From Comamonadaceae bacterium (GTDB lineage: Bacteria; Pseudomonadota; Gammaproteobacteria; Burkholderiales; Burkholderiaceae_C): a stretch of DNA of 10,635 nt. The notes under the pieces were generated by a model. That model saw only the letters and a program-made list of their open reading frames with translations. It was not told where the DNA came from and made no database searches. A program made the position numbers and the translations under genes. Position 1 is the first letter of the stretch, and every line of letters starts with the position of its first letter. The stretch covers positions 1 through 10,635 of the forward strand of contig CANLWQ010000044.1 of assembly GCA_947494405.1 (NCBI GenBank). The letters run 5' to 3'. Below, in pieces: positions 1-9,123 of this stretch.

Positions 1-1146
1 CAGGCCAATGTCTTATTGATCGGTGTCGATTTGGGTCTGCCTCATTTTGATGCCGAATTAGATGAACTCGCCCAGCTCGCCAGCACCGCCGGCTTGGTTC
101 CTGTGGCGCGCATGACGTGCAAGCGTCGCGCCCCAGATGCAGCCCTTTTTGTTGGCACTGGCAAAGCGCAAGAAATCAAAGAATCAGCGCTGCTGTACGG
201 TGCCTCGGAAATTTTGTTTGACCAAGCTTTGAGCCCTGCGCAACAACGCAATTTAGAGCGCTTGCTAGAGATGCCGGTCAACGACAGAACCATGCTGATA
301 CTGCAAATATTTGCCCAGCGCGCTCGCAGTCACGAGGGAAAGTTACAGGTTGAATTGGCTCGCTTGCAGTACGTCAGCACCCGACTGGTACGCCGTTGGT
401 CACATTTGGAGAGACAGCGCGGCGGCATTGGCAACCGAGGGGGCCCTGGCGAAACCCAAATTGAGCTGGACAGGCGCATGATTGGCGAATCCATTAAGCG
501 CACCAAAGAACGCCTAGAGAAGGTAAAAAAGCAGCGCAACACCCAACGGCGCCAGCGCGAGCGTAATCAGGTGTTCAATGTGTCATTGGTGGGTTACACC
601 AACGCGGGCAAATCCACCTTGTTCAATGCTTTGGTGAAGGCGCGGGCTTATGCCGCCGATCAGTTGTTTGCCACGCTTGACACCACCACGCGGCAACTAT
701 ATTTGTCCGATGGTCAGGCACAAGGTTGCCAAATTTCCCTGTCGGACACTGTTGGTTTTATTCGCGACTTGCCGCATGGCTTGGTGGACGCTTTCGCGGC
801 CACGTTGCAAGAAGCCACCAGCGCAGACCTGTTGCTGCATGTGGTGGATTGCTCGCACGCAGATTACCCTGAGCAAATCGCTCAGGTGCAATCGGTTTTA
901 GCTGATATTGGCGCCACCGATGTGGCTCAATTGTTGGTTTTTAACAAGGTGGATGCTTTGGCCAGCGACCAGCAGCCTCGCTTGCTGCAGGATGTCTTTA
1001 TCGTTGATGACGTCGCCATACCGCGTATTTTTGTCAGTGCGCAAACAGGGGCGAATCTGGATGGCCTGCGGCAACGCTTAATGGAAACAGCCATGCAAGT
1101 AAGCTCTAGGCCTTTAGCCCCTGATGTTTTACCGGTAAATCCTTGA
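1..1146 (+). CDS. hflX: GTPase HflX, ribosome-associated (5' end cut by window edge)
   Basis: HflX is a translational GTPase-superfamily protein that binds the large ribosomal subunit and, in studied bacteria, splits stalled or stress-inactivated ribosomes. The frame is open from base 1 (first residues QANVL, then LIGVDLG), so the TTG at 16 is probably internal and the true start lies upstream; few codons should be missing, since 381 residues are visible and the family is about 370-430 long. The N-terminal glycine-rich HflX domain includes FVGTGKAQEI near base 150 and a GNRGGPGETQIE segment near 430. The G domain shows G1 GYTNAGKST (from 592), a TTT switch, G3 DTVGFI (about 745), G4 NKVD (about 943) and G5 SAQTG (about 1036). 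A basic coiled-coil-like linker rich in K/R/Q separates the two domains. hflK follows after 65 bases. In this phylum hfq usually lies just upstream, outside the window. The identification is secure. Confidence 0.96.
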   Translation, partial: QANVLLIGVDLGLPHFDAELDELAQLASTAGLVPVARMTCKRRAPDAALFVGTGKAQEIKESALLYGASEILFDQALSPAQQRNLERLLEMPVNDRTMLILQIFAQRARSHEGKLQVELARLQYVSTRLVRRWSHLERQRGGIGNRGGPGETQIELDRRMIGESIKRTKERLEKVKKQRNTQRRQRERNQVFNVSLVGYTNAGKSTLFNALVKARAYAADQLFATLDTTTRQLYLSDGQAQGCQISLSDTVGFIRDLPHGLVDAFAATLQEATSADLLLHVVDCSHADYPEQIAQVQSVLADIGATDVAQLLVFNKVDALASDQQPRLLQDVFIVDDVAIPRIFVSAQTGANLDGLRQRLMETAMQVSSRPLAPDVLPVNP

Positions 1147-1166
1147 AGCCAAAGCTTGGCTTCAGG
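1142..1166 (+). terminator. Hairpin over the hflX stop codon, possible weak terminator or processing site
   Basis: A perfect 9-bp inverted repeat, TGAAGCCAA (1144-1152) and TTGGCTTCA (1156-1164), has a 3-base AGC loop. The stem extends to 11 pairs with one T-G wobble and one C-G pair at its base. The left arm begins with the hflX TGA stop codon. Only TTTA follows the stem, so it lacks the long U tract of a strong intrinsic terminator; a T7 run lies further on at 1193-1199. I infer partial termination or an RNA-stability element between hflX and hflKC. The hairpin itself is seen directly; its function is not. Confidence 0.4.
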
Positions 1167-1211
1167 TTTAGGCACAATGGCGTCTTGGCACATTTTTTTG
1201 ATTGACTGCGC

Positions 1212-2579
1212 ATGAATTTCTTAACTTGGTTTTGGCCCTTACGGCAACGTATAGCGGGCATGTTCAATTTGAACGATGGTCGTTGGGGTCGAAGCGATGA
1301 CGGCTCTGGGCAAAACAATGGGCCTACACCACCCCCTGAGGGCTCGCCCCCACCACCCAATGATGAGGGCAGAAAGCCCAGGCCATCTGCCTCTAACGGC
1401 CCCCCCGATTTAGATGAATTGTGGCGTGAACTCAACCGCAAGCTCGGCAAATTCTTAGGCCAAAACCGTGGTGGTGGCAATCCTCCTCCGGGCGGTGGAG
1501 GCGGCTTTAACCCCGACTTCAAGCAAGTAGGGGGCCTTTTTGGCATAGCTGCAATCGTTGCGGTCTTGATTTGGCTTGCCACCGGCTTCTTTATCGTTCA
1601 AGAGGGCCAGCAAGCCGTCATTACACAGTTTGGCAGATACAACAGCACAGTAGGCGCAGGTTTCAACTGGCGCCTTCCCTACCCCATACAGCGCCACGAA
1701 GTGGTGTTTGTGACCCAAATTCGCTCGCTTGATATTGGCCGCGATACCATTATCAAGGCCACCGGTTTGCGTGAGTCGGCCATGTTGACCGAAGACGAAA
1801 ACATTGTAGAAATCAAGTTCGCTGTTCAATACCGCCTCACTGATGCGCGAGCCTATTTATTTGAAAGCAAAAACCCCACAGATGCGGTGATCCAAGCAGC
1901 TGAAACTGCGGTGAGAGAAGTGGTGGGCAAGATGCGTATGGACGCTGCGCTGTCTGAAGACCGTGAACAAATTGCACCACGGGTCAGGCAAATCATGCAA
2001 GTGATTTTGGACCGCTACAACGTGGGTATAGAGGTAGTGGGTATCAATTTGCAGCAAGGCGGTGTTCGTCCACCCGAGCAAGTTCAAGCAGCATTTGATG
2101 ATGTGCTCAAAGCCGGTCAAGAGCGTGAGCGGGCCAAAAATGAAGCTGAAGCCTATGCCAATGACGTGATCCCTCGCGCCGTGGGTTCTGCCTCGCGTTT
2201 AAAAGAAGAGGCTGACGCTTACAAGTCCCGCATCGTTGCACAAGCCCAAGGTGATGCGCAGCGTTTTCGTTCTTTACTTTCTGAGTACCAAAAAGCGCCC
2301 CAAGTGACACGCGACCGTCTTTATATCAATGCGATGCAAGAAATTTACAGCAGCGTGACCAAGGTGCTGGTCGAGTCCAAGCAGGGCTCCAATATGCTTT
2401 ATCTGCCGCTGGACAAGATCATGCAACTGAGCGCAACACCTGGCTCTGCTGTCAATCCAGTTGTCAACCCGTCCAATTCTTCTGAAGGCAATAACTCGGT
2501 TCCCAACCCAGCAGTGCCTTTGTCCTCTCCTGATAACCGTGGCCGTGACAACCGTCAGCGCGACCGCGATTTACGCTGA
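1212..2579 (+). CDS. hflK: FtsH modulator HflK, SPFH membrane protein
   Basis: HflK and HflC form a large inner-membrane SPFH/prohibitin assembly around the protease FtsH and modulate its action on membrane substrates. The 455-residue product has a cytoplasmic N-terminus with a proline-rich stretch (about 38-66) and a glycine/proline-rich stretch (about 86-99), one transmembrane helix (about 109-129), an SPFH domain (about 129-310) opening with FIVQEGQQAVITQFG, an Ala/Glu/Arg-rich coiled-coil region (about 300-360), and a low-complexity Asn/Pro/Ser tail ending in Arg/Asp repeats (about 418-455). An in-frame TGA at 1203 makes 1212 the earliest ATG. The ATG at 1260 (MFNLNDGRWGR) is a real alternative, because the conserved LND-x-WGR segment starts there; neither has a clear Shine-Dalgarno sequence. 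hflC follows after 10 bases, presumably in one operon. Confidence 0.95.
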   Translation: MNFLTWFWPLRQRIAGMFNLNDGRWGRSDDGSGQNNGPTPPPEGSPPPPNDEGRKPRPSASNGPPDLDELWRELNRKLGKFLGQNRGGGNPPPGGGGGFNPDFKQVGGLFGIAAIVAVLIWLATGFFIVQEGQQAVITQFGRYNSTVGAGFNWRLPYPIQRHEVVFVTQIRSLDIGRDTIIKATGLRESAMLTEDENIVEIKFAVQYRLTDARAYLFESKNPTDAVIQAAETAVREVVGKMRMDAALSEDREQIAPRVRQIMQVILDRYNVGIEVVGINLQQGGVRPPEQVQAAFDDVLKAGQERERAKNEAEAYANDVIPRAVGSASRLKEEADAYKSRIVAQAQGDAQRFRSLLSEYQKAPQVTRDRLYINAMQEIYSSVTKVLVESKQGSNMLYLPLDKIMQLSATPGSAVNPVVNPSNSSEGNNSVPNPAVPLSSPDNRGRDNRQRDRDLR

Positions 2580-2589
2580 ACAGTCCGCC

Positions 2590-3492
2590 ATGAATAAACT
2601 CGGTTTATATATCTCTACCTCTTTGCTGGCTTTGCTGGTTTTGAGTTCCATGATTTTTGTGGTTGACCAACGCCAGTTTGGCGTGGTGTATTCACTGGGT
2701 CAGATCAAAAAGGTCATTACAGAACCCGGCTTGAACTTCAAATTGCCGCCGCCTTTTCAAAATGTGAATTTCATCGACAAGCGTTTGCTGACTTTGGACA
2801 ACGTCGACTCTGAGCCTATGCTCACGGCTGAAAAGCAACGTATGGTGATTGATTGGTATGTGCGTTGGCGCATTTCTGATCCTTCCCAGTACATCCGTAA
2901 TGTGGGCTTGGATGAAAAAGCGGGTGCGCAGCAACTCACCCGCGTGGTTCGTAATGCTTTTCAAGAAGAAATCAACAAACGAACAGTGAAAGACCTGCTG
3001 TCGCTCAAGCGCGAAGCGCTGATGGTGGACGTCAAGAAAGAAGTGCTTGAGATTGTCAAAGGTGAAAAGCCTTGGGGCATTGATGTGGTTGATGTGCGTA
3101 TCACCCGTGCAGACTATGTAGATACCATCACAGAGTCGGTTTACCGCCGCATGGAAGCCGAGCGCAAGCGAGTCGCCAATGAATTGCGCTCAACCGGTGG
3201 CGCTGAGGGTGAAAAAATTCGTGCTGATGCAGACCGTCAGCGTGAAGTCACTTTGGCCAATGCTTACCGAGACGCTCAAAAAATCAAAGGTGAGGGCGAC
3301 GCCGAAGCCGCGCGCTTGTATTCCGATGCTTTCGGTAGAGATGCGCAATTTGCCCAGTTCTATCAAAGCCTAGAAGCCTACAAGGCTACTTTTAATAAAA
3401 AATCAGATGTCATGGTGCTTGACCCCAACAGCGATTTTTTCAAAGCCATGCGCGGCAGCGGTGCGGGCAATGCTTCGTCCGCGAAAAAATAG
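2590..3492 (+). CDS. hflC: FtsH modulator HflC, SPFH membrane protein
   Basis: HflC is the partner of HflK in the membrane complex that encloses FtsH. The 300-residue product starts with a single N-terminal membrane anchor (about 5-26) followed directly by the SPFH domain (VVDQRQFGVVYSLG, then EPGLNFKLPPPFQNV). A long charged helical region follows, with RRMEAERKRVANELRSTG and alternating Ala/Asp/Glu/Arg (about 195-255), the coiled-coil arm of the family. The C-terminus carries VMVLDPNSDFFKAM, which matches the conserved end of HflC. I chose the ATG at 2590 because the frame upstream runs through hflK coding sequence and only this start puts the membrane anchor at the N-terminus. The gene lies 10 bases after hflK and 14 before the DUF2065 gene, consistent with co-transcription. 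The length is normal for the family. Confidence 0.96.
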   Translation: MNKLGLYISTSLLALLVLSSMIFVVDQRQFGVVYSLGQIKKVITEPGLNFKLPPPFQNVNFIDKRLLTLDNVDSEPMLTAEKQRMVIDWYVRWRISDPSQYIRNVGLDEKAGAQQLTRVVRNAFQEEINKRTVKDLLSLKREALMVDVKKEVLEIVKGEKPWGIDVVDVRITRADYVDTITESVYRRMEAERKRVANELRSTGGAEGEKIRADADRQREVTLANAYRDAQKIKGEGDAEAARLYSDAFGRDAQFAQFYQSLEAYKATFNKKSDVMVLDPNSDFFKAMRGSGAGNASSAKK

Positions 3493-3506
3493 TTTTTTGA
3501 GTTGCC

Positions 3507-3695
3507 ATGGACAGCAACACCTTGTTGATTGCACTCGCCTTGGTGCTGATCATCGAGGGCTTGTTTCCTTTTGCCTCGCCGCAGGCTTGGAAACGTGCTT
3601 TTTTGGCCATCATGCAACTTGATGATAGTCAGGTTCGCTTTATTGGACTGAGCTGTATCGTGGTTGGCGTCCTGTTGCTTTGGTGGCTGCTCTAG
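3507..3695 (+). CDS. Small inner-membrane protein, DUF2065 (YjeT) family
   Basis: This 62-residue protein consists of two hydrophobic segments, about residues 5-22 (LLIALALVLIIEGLFPFA) and 44-62 (ending VGVLLLWWLL), joined by a short polar stretch with QAWKRAF and LDDSQVRFIGL. The EGL-FPF and RxIGL elements fit the DUF2065/YjeT family, which has no established function that I know of. Proteobacterial members are often encoded beside hflC and upstream of purA or hisZ, as here (14 bases after hflC). That position suggests, but does not show, a link to the HflKC membrane complex. The start is the only sensible ATG, with a weak GAG upstream. The last third of the gene overlaps the candidate hisZ promoter. 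Confidence 0.85.
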   Translation: MDSNTLLIALALVLIIEGLFPFASPQAWKRAFLAIMQLDDSQVRFIGLSCIVVGVLLLWWLL

Positions 3696-3709
3696 GGCAC
3701 CAGTAGAAT
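3680..3709 (+). promoter_or_regulatory. Candidate sigma-70 promoter for hisZ-purA
   Basis: A TAGAAT box at 3704-3709 differs by one base from the TATAAT consensus. An 18-base spacer separates it from TTGGTG at 3680-3685, a fair -35 match lying in the end of the DUF2065 gene. Transcription would start near 3716, about 20 bases before the hisZ ATG. The 39-base gap between the DUF2065 gene and hisZ is the longest in this half of the cluster apart from that between hflX and hflK. Only sequence similarity supports this call. Confidence 0.3.
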
Positions 3710-3734
3710 CTCTTTTTAACCACTCTCCGCTCTC

Positions 3735-4883
3735 ATGACTGCTTGGGTCTTACCTGATCATATAGCCGATGTTTTGCCCTCAGAGGCTAGGCACATCGAG
3801 GAACTCCGCCGCATGTCACTGGATACTGCCCGTGTCTTTGGCTATGAGCTGGTGATTCCCCCGTTGATTGAACACATCGAATCGCTTTTGTCCGGCACGG
3901 GGGGCGCTTTAGATCTTCAAACCTTCAAGATGGTTGATCAGTTGTCAGGCCGCACCTTGGGTTTACGGGTTGACACCACGCCACAGGTTGCACGCATCGA
4001 TGCCCATTTGCTCAACCGCGCTGGCGTCACCCGGCTTTGTTACTGCGGGCCCACCCTGCATACACGCGCACCTGGCCCTTATGCCACCCGCGAGCCTTTG
4101 CAGTTTGGTGCCGAAATTTACGGTCATGCAGGACTGGAAGCCGACTTGGAAATTTTGCAACTCGCTCTGCGTTGCGTGTTTGCCAGTGGTCTTTCCTCTT
4201 TTCATGTTGACTTGAGTGATGCCCGCATACTGCCGGCTTTGCTGCGAGATCAAGGCTTAAGCACTGCGCAAGAAGCGGCGATTGCCCAAGCACTTACCCT
4301 CAAAGATATCAGCGCCATACGCGCCATGGGAGCTTCTTTACCCAGTGCATTGCACCAAGCGTTAGTCGAGCTTGTGCAATTCTATGGCGGCATGGATGTC
4401 TTAGACCGTGCTGAAGTGGCGTTTCAGCAGTGGCCAGAAGTTTTGTTAGCTTTGTCGCAGTTGCGTTGGCTGGCGTCTCACGCTGGTCACGCTGTCAGCA
4501 TCGATTTGGCCGATTTGCGCGGCGCTGCTTATTACACTGGCCCCCGTTTTTCAGTCTTTGCGCCTGAAGGCCCAGATGCTTTGGTGCGCGGTGGACGTTA
4601 CGATGAAGTGGGCGCATTGTTTGGACGCAAGCGACCTGCAGCAGGCTTTAGTTTTGATATCAAAGCGCTGGTCAGCTTGATTGCGCGACCCGCGCCGCAA
4701 GCGGCTATTCGTGCGCCTTGGGGTGAAGACGCTGGATTGCATAAAGCCATTACCCAACTCCGCGAGCAAGGTCATACCGTGGTCTGCATGCTGCCCGGGC
4801 ATGACAGCGAAGTCGATGAGTTTCATTGCGATCGCGAACTTGTTCTCGTTAAGGGTCTGTGGACCATTCAAACTTTGGCATAA
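3735..4883 (+). CDS. hisZ: ATP phosphoribosyltransferase regulatory subunit HisZ
   Basis: HisZ is a catalytically dead paralogue of histidyl-tRNA synthetase. It forms a hetero-octamer with short-form HisG, activates the first step of histidine synthesis (ATP plus PRPP) and mediates histidine feedback. The 382-residue product covers the class II synthetase core but ends without a typical anticodon-binding domain. HisRS-like landmarks remain: [12 protein letters not shown] (78-89), QFGAEIYG (123-130), AAYYTG (264-269), GGRYDEVG (286-293) and AAGFSFDI (302-309). In motif 2, the FR-x-ER of true HisRS is replaced by LHTRAP (108-113), consistent with lost aminoacylation. The presence of HisZ implies a short HisG elsewhere in the genome. 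purA starts 17 bases downstream, so the two are probably co-transcribed. No clear Shine-Dalgarno sequence precedes the ATG. Confidence 0.94.
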   Translation: MTAWVLPDHIADVLPSEARHIEELRRMSLDTARVFGYELVIPPLIEHIESLLSGTGGALDLQTFKMVDQLSGRTLGLRVDTTPQVARIDAHLLNRAGVTRLCYCGPTLHTRAPGPYATREPLQFGAEIYGHAGLEADLEILQLALRCVFASGLSSFHVDLSDARILPALLRDQGLSTAQEAAIAQALTLKDISAIRAMGASLPSALHQALVELVQFYGGMDVLDRAEVAFQQWPEVLLALSQLRWLASHAGHAVSIDLADLRGAAYYTGPRFSVFAPEGPDALVRGGRYDEVGALFGRKRPAAGFSFDIKALVSLIARPAPQAAIRAPWGEDAGLHKAITQLREQGHTVVCMLPGHDSEVDEFHCDRELVLVKGLWTIQTLA

Positions 4884-4897
4884 ATCAACAAACATAA

Positions 4898-6274
<1,377 letters not shown>

Positions 6275-6296
6275 ACTCTCGCAAGAAAGCAACGCC

Positions 6297-6821
6297 ATGT
6301 TGACTGAAGACGGCAAGCATTTGTATGTGTCTTACGACGAATACCATAACCTCATCGAGAAGCTTGCCATCAAGATTCATCAATCTGGTTGGGAGTTCGA
6401 CACTATTTTGTGTTTGGCCAGAGGCGGCATGCGCCCAGGCGACGTACTCTCGCGTATTTTCGATAAACCCTTGGCCATCATGTCCACCAGTTCATACCGT
6501 TCCGAGGGTGGGACGGTTCAAGGGCATTTAGATATCGCACGCTACATCACCACACCCAAAGGCGAAATTGCCGGCCGTGTTTTATTGGTGGATGATTTGG
6601 CCGACTCGGGCCACACTTTGAATGCCGTCATGGATTTGCTGCGCAACAATTTTTCACCCATCACCGAATTGCGCAGCGCTGTGATTTGGACCAAAGGCGT
6701 TTCCAGCTTCACGCCCGATTTTTCAGTTGAGTATTTGCCAACCAACCCGTGGATTCACCAACCCTTCGAGGCCTATGACACCACCCGTCCAGCCAAATTG
6801 CTGGAGAAGTGGCGGGTCTAA
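6297..6821 (+). CDS. Type I phosphoribosyltransferase, purine-salvage type
   Basis: This 174-residue protein has the type I phosphoribosyltransferase fold signature. The PRPP-binding loop is VLLVDDLADSGHTL (95-108), with paired acidic residues Asp99-Asp100. An ARGGMRPGDVLSR stretch (41-53) matches the early loop of the Gpt/xanthine-guanine-like group, and SYRSEGGTVQG (66-76) would be the flexible catalytic loop. It probably transfers a base such as hypoxanthine, guanine or xanthine to PRPP, but the base specificity cannot be read from the sequence. A conserved position directly after purA fits a purine-salvage role that feeds or drains the IMP pool. A weak AAGAAAG lies before the ATG. The metC-like gene starts 2 bases after its stop, so the two are probably translationally coupled. 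Confidence 0.88.
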   Translation: MLTEDGKHLYVSYDEYHNLIEKLAIKIHQSGWEFDTILCLARGGMRPGDVLSRIFDKPLAIMSTSSYRSEGGTVQGHLDIARYITTPKGEIAGRVLLVDDLADSGHTLNAVMDLLRNNFSPITELRSAVIWTKGVSSFTPDFSVEYLPTNPWIHQPFEAYDTTRPAKLLEKWRV

Positions 6822-6823
6822 CC

Positions 6824-8056
6824 ATGAAGCCTGTCACTGCGCTGATACATCACGGTTACCAAGCGCCTGACGGGTTTGTGTCGCCTCAGACAGCGGTACA
6901 CAAAGCTTCAACGGTTATTTTTCCTGATGTCCAATCCTTGCGTGAACGCACTTGGCTAGACAAATCGGGCTATACCTACGGCCTGCACGGCACACCCACC
7001 ACATTCACCTTAGAAGAACGTATTGCCTACCTTGAGGGCGCTCAATATGCTGTTCTGTTGCCAAGCGGCCTGGCAGCCATTGCCCAAGTGAATATGGCCT
7101 TGTTGCGCCAAGGTGACGAGGTGCTGCTGCCCGATAACGCCTACGGGCCGCACAAAGTATTTGCGCAATCCGAGTTAAAGCGTTGGGGCATCTCGCATCA
7201 GTTGTATGACCCCATGGACCTTGCCGACTTGGCTTCGCGCATAACGCCCAAAACCCGTCTGGTATGGCTAGAAGCTGCTGGCTCAATCACGCTTGAATTT
7301 CCAGACCTGTTGTCTATGGTTCGCTTGGCCAAAGACAAGGGTGTTTTCACAGCGTTGGACAACACTTGGGGTGCGGGCTTGGCATTCAAGCCCTTCGATC
7401 TTGAGCCCCTTGGCGCGGCCCCATGGGGCGTGGATGTGTCAGTCCATGCCCTGACCAAATACCCCAGCGGAGGCGGGGATGTGTTGATGGGTAGTGTGAC
7501 CACATGCGATGAAGGCTTGGCCCAGCAGATAAAGCTAAGCCATATGCGGCTGGGTTTTGGCGTAGGTGGCAATGATGCCGAGTTGGTTTTGCGATCTTTG
7601 TCCAGCATGGATATGCGTTATCGCCACCAAGACGCCACCGCCAGAGCGCTGGCGACCTGGTGTTTACAGCAGTCGGCTTTTGCGCAAGTGCTTCACCCCG
7701 CAGTGGTGGATTCCCCCGGTCATGCAAATTGGCGACGTTTGTGTGCAGGCGACAAGCCTGCCGTTGGGGCAGTTCACACAGAAGGATTGGCCGCCGGCAT
7801 GTTGAGTTTGCGTTTTGACCCTGTCTTCAGTCCCGAGCAAATCGATACCTTTTGCAACGCATTGAAACTCTTTAAGCTAGGTTTCAGCTGGGGCGGTCCC
7901 ATGAGTTTGGTGGTGCCTTACGATTTGCGTTCCATTCGCAGCATGGCCGGTCCACAGATGCTGCAAGGCGGGTTTGTGCGTCTTTCGGTGGGTCTAGAGG
8001 CCGCAGAAGATTTGATGGCCGATATGTCCCAGGCTCTTACTCAAGCGGGTATCTGA
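6824..8056 (+). CDS. metC: Cystathionine beta-lyase-like PLP enzyme (MetC family)
   Basis: This is a Cys/Met-metabolism PLP enzyme. The best match is cystathionine beta-lyase, which cleaves cystathionine to homocysteine, pyruvate and ammonia. From the ATG at 6824 it has 410 residues. Visible elements are YTYGLHGTPTT (50-60), LLPSGLAAI (78-86), YGPH (107-110), EAAGSITLEFPD (150-161), the DNTW motif with Asp179, the PLP lysine Lys212 in HALTKYPSGGGD (208-219), SWGG (355-358) and carboxylate-binding Arg386 in VRLSVGLE. It departs from typical MetC: Leu54 stands where YGR has Arg, AAGS replaces SPGS, and SGGGD replaces VGHSD after the lysine. I chose ATG 6824 over GTG 6809, which would overlap the upstream gene and add five unlikely residues. 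The 3' end overlaps mnmH by 16 bases. The exact substrate is uncertain. Confidence 0.85.
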   Translation: MKPVTALIHHGYQAPDGFVSPQTAVHKASTVIFPDVQSLRERTWLDKSGYTYGLHGTPTTFTLEERIAYLEGAQYAVLLPSGLAAIAQVNMALLRQGDEVLLPDNAYGPHKVFAQSELKRWGISHQLYDPMDLADLASRITPKTRLVWLEAAGSITLEFPDLLSMVRLAKDKGVFTALDNTWGAGLAFKPFDLEPLGAAPWGVDVSVHALTKYPSGGGDVLMGSVTTCDEGLAQQIKLSHMRLGFGVGGNDAELVLRSLSSMDMRYRHQDATARALATWCLQQSAFAQVLHPAVVDSPGHANWRRLCAGDKPAVGAVHTEGLAAGMLSLRFDPVFSPEQIDTFCNALKLFKLGFSWGGPMSLVVPYDLRSIRSMAGPQMLQGGFVRLSVGLEAAEDLMADMSQALTQAGI

Positions 8057-9123
8057 GTTTCAGCGCGCAACAACTCCTTTGCCGCCGCTTGCAGTGAGGT
8101 TTGATGTCGGTCTTTCAGTTCAAGCTTAAGGGCTTGTGACCAGCCGCGGAAATTTCGCTCTACAGATCGCGCATAACTAGGGTCGTAATGCTGCAGCAAC
8201 AGTTCTTGCACCACTTGGCTGGTCTGTCCAGCGCGCACACTGTGTTGCCATTGTTCAATCACGGTTTTGCCACGCGACTCAATCAAGGCTGACAGTCTGT
8301 TGCAAAACAACTCGGCGTCCTGCGCAAAAAACGCATAGTCTTCCATCAACAAAGCCACGCGTTCTTCTAAGCTCAAAGACAAATCAATGCATTCACTGGC
8401 GCGCATGGTGTCCATCAACACCTCAGGGACGCTGACATTGCCTACTTTTTTGCTTTCTGCTTCCACATAGACCACCTGCGAAGCATCAAACTGCCTAAGC
8501 GCATTCCATACACGCATATCAAATTGCTTTTGGCTGGGTTGGGCAAGGCCTGGAATGCGACCCAGCACAGAGCTGCGGTGCACTGCCAGCGCTTCCAAAT
8601 CCAGCACTTGCGCGCCAAGCGCGGCCAAAGCGTGTAAAAGGCGTGTTTTTCCAGAACCGGTGGGGCCGGTAATCACTTTAAAGCGCAATCCCAGTGCCAA
8701 TTGACTGGTGTTCTCCACCACCTCTGCTCTAAAGGCTTTGTAGCCACCTTCTATAACGCTGACCTTAAAGCCAATCTGTCCCAGCACCAAGGCCAGCGAA
8801 CCACTGCGCTTGCCGCCGCGCCAGCAGTAAACCAAGGGTCGCCAACTTTTGGGTAAATCCATCACATACTTTTGAATGTGAAGGGCAATATTGGCTGCGA
8901 CCAAAGACGCGCCCAGTTTATTGGCTTCAAAAGCGCCTACTTGTTTGTACAGTGTGCCAACGCGGATTCTTTCTTCGTTGGACAGTGATGGCCAGTTTTG
9001 CGCTTGGGGTAACTGGTCTAGGGCAAATTCATCTTCGCTTCGCGCATCAATGATGCAGCTAAAACCATTGGGATGAGCCATCAAGGCCATGGCGTCTTGC
9101 GCACTGATCAGTTCTACCGGCAT
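8041..9123 (-). CDS. mnmH: tRNA 2-selenouridine synthase MnmH (SelU/YbbB)
   Basis: MnmH converts 2-thiouridine at the wobble position of tRNAs for Lys, Glu and Gln to 2-selenouridine, through a geranylated intermediate, using selenophosphate from SelD. The 360-residue product (E. coli about 364) has an N-terminal rhodanese domain (about 1-135) with catalytic Cys100 in VYCWRGGKRSG. A P-loop domain follows, with Walker A GPTGSGKT (153-160), a conserved HRSS/QPSQK region (182-199) and VEAESKKVGNVSVPEV (about 220-236). All catalytic elements are intact. The ATG at 9123 overlaps the tesA stop in TGATG, so it is probably translated by coupling with tesA. At the 3' end it runs 16 bases into metC on the other strand. 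Its presence implies a selD gene elsewhere. Confidence 0.94.
   Translation of the reverse strand: MPVELISAQDAMALMAHPNGFSCIIDARSEDEFALDQLPQAQNWPSLSNEERIRVGTLYKQVGAFEANKLGASLVAANIALHIQKYVMDLPKSWRPLVYCWRGGKRSGSLALVLGQIGFKVSVIEGGYKAFRAEVVENTSQLALGLRFKVITGPTGSGKTRLLHALAALGAQVLDLEALAVHRSSVLGRIPGLAQPSQKQFDMRVWNALRQFDASQVVYVEAESKKVGNVSVPEVLMDTMRASECIDLSLSLEERVALLMEDYAFFAQDAELFCNRLSALIESRGKTVIEQWQHSVRAGQTSQVVQELLLQHYDPSYARSVERNFRGWSQALKLELKDRHQTSLQAAAKELLRAETQIPA

Noticed and set aside
1173..1190. CACAAT and TTGGCA boxes before hflK as a possible promoter.
   Set aside because: Neither has a partner box at 16-18 bases; TTGGCT lies only 11 bases before CACAAT, so no consistent promoter can be drawn.
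1106..1582. 158-residue minus-strand open frame opposite hflK, proline-rich.
   Set aside because: It is antisense to the proline- and glycine-rich part of hflK; its low-complexity composition mirrors that sequence and it matches no family I recognise.
3484..3498. A6 and T6 runs flanking the hflC TAG stop, a possible A/T hairpin or slippage site.
   Set aside because: The stem would be six A-T pairs around a 3-base loop, too weak to matter, and the run is too short and too close to the stop to suggest a productive frameshift.
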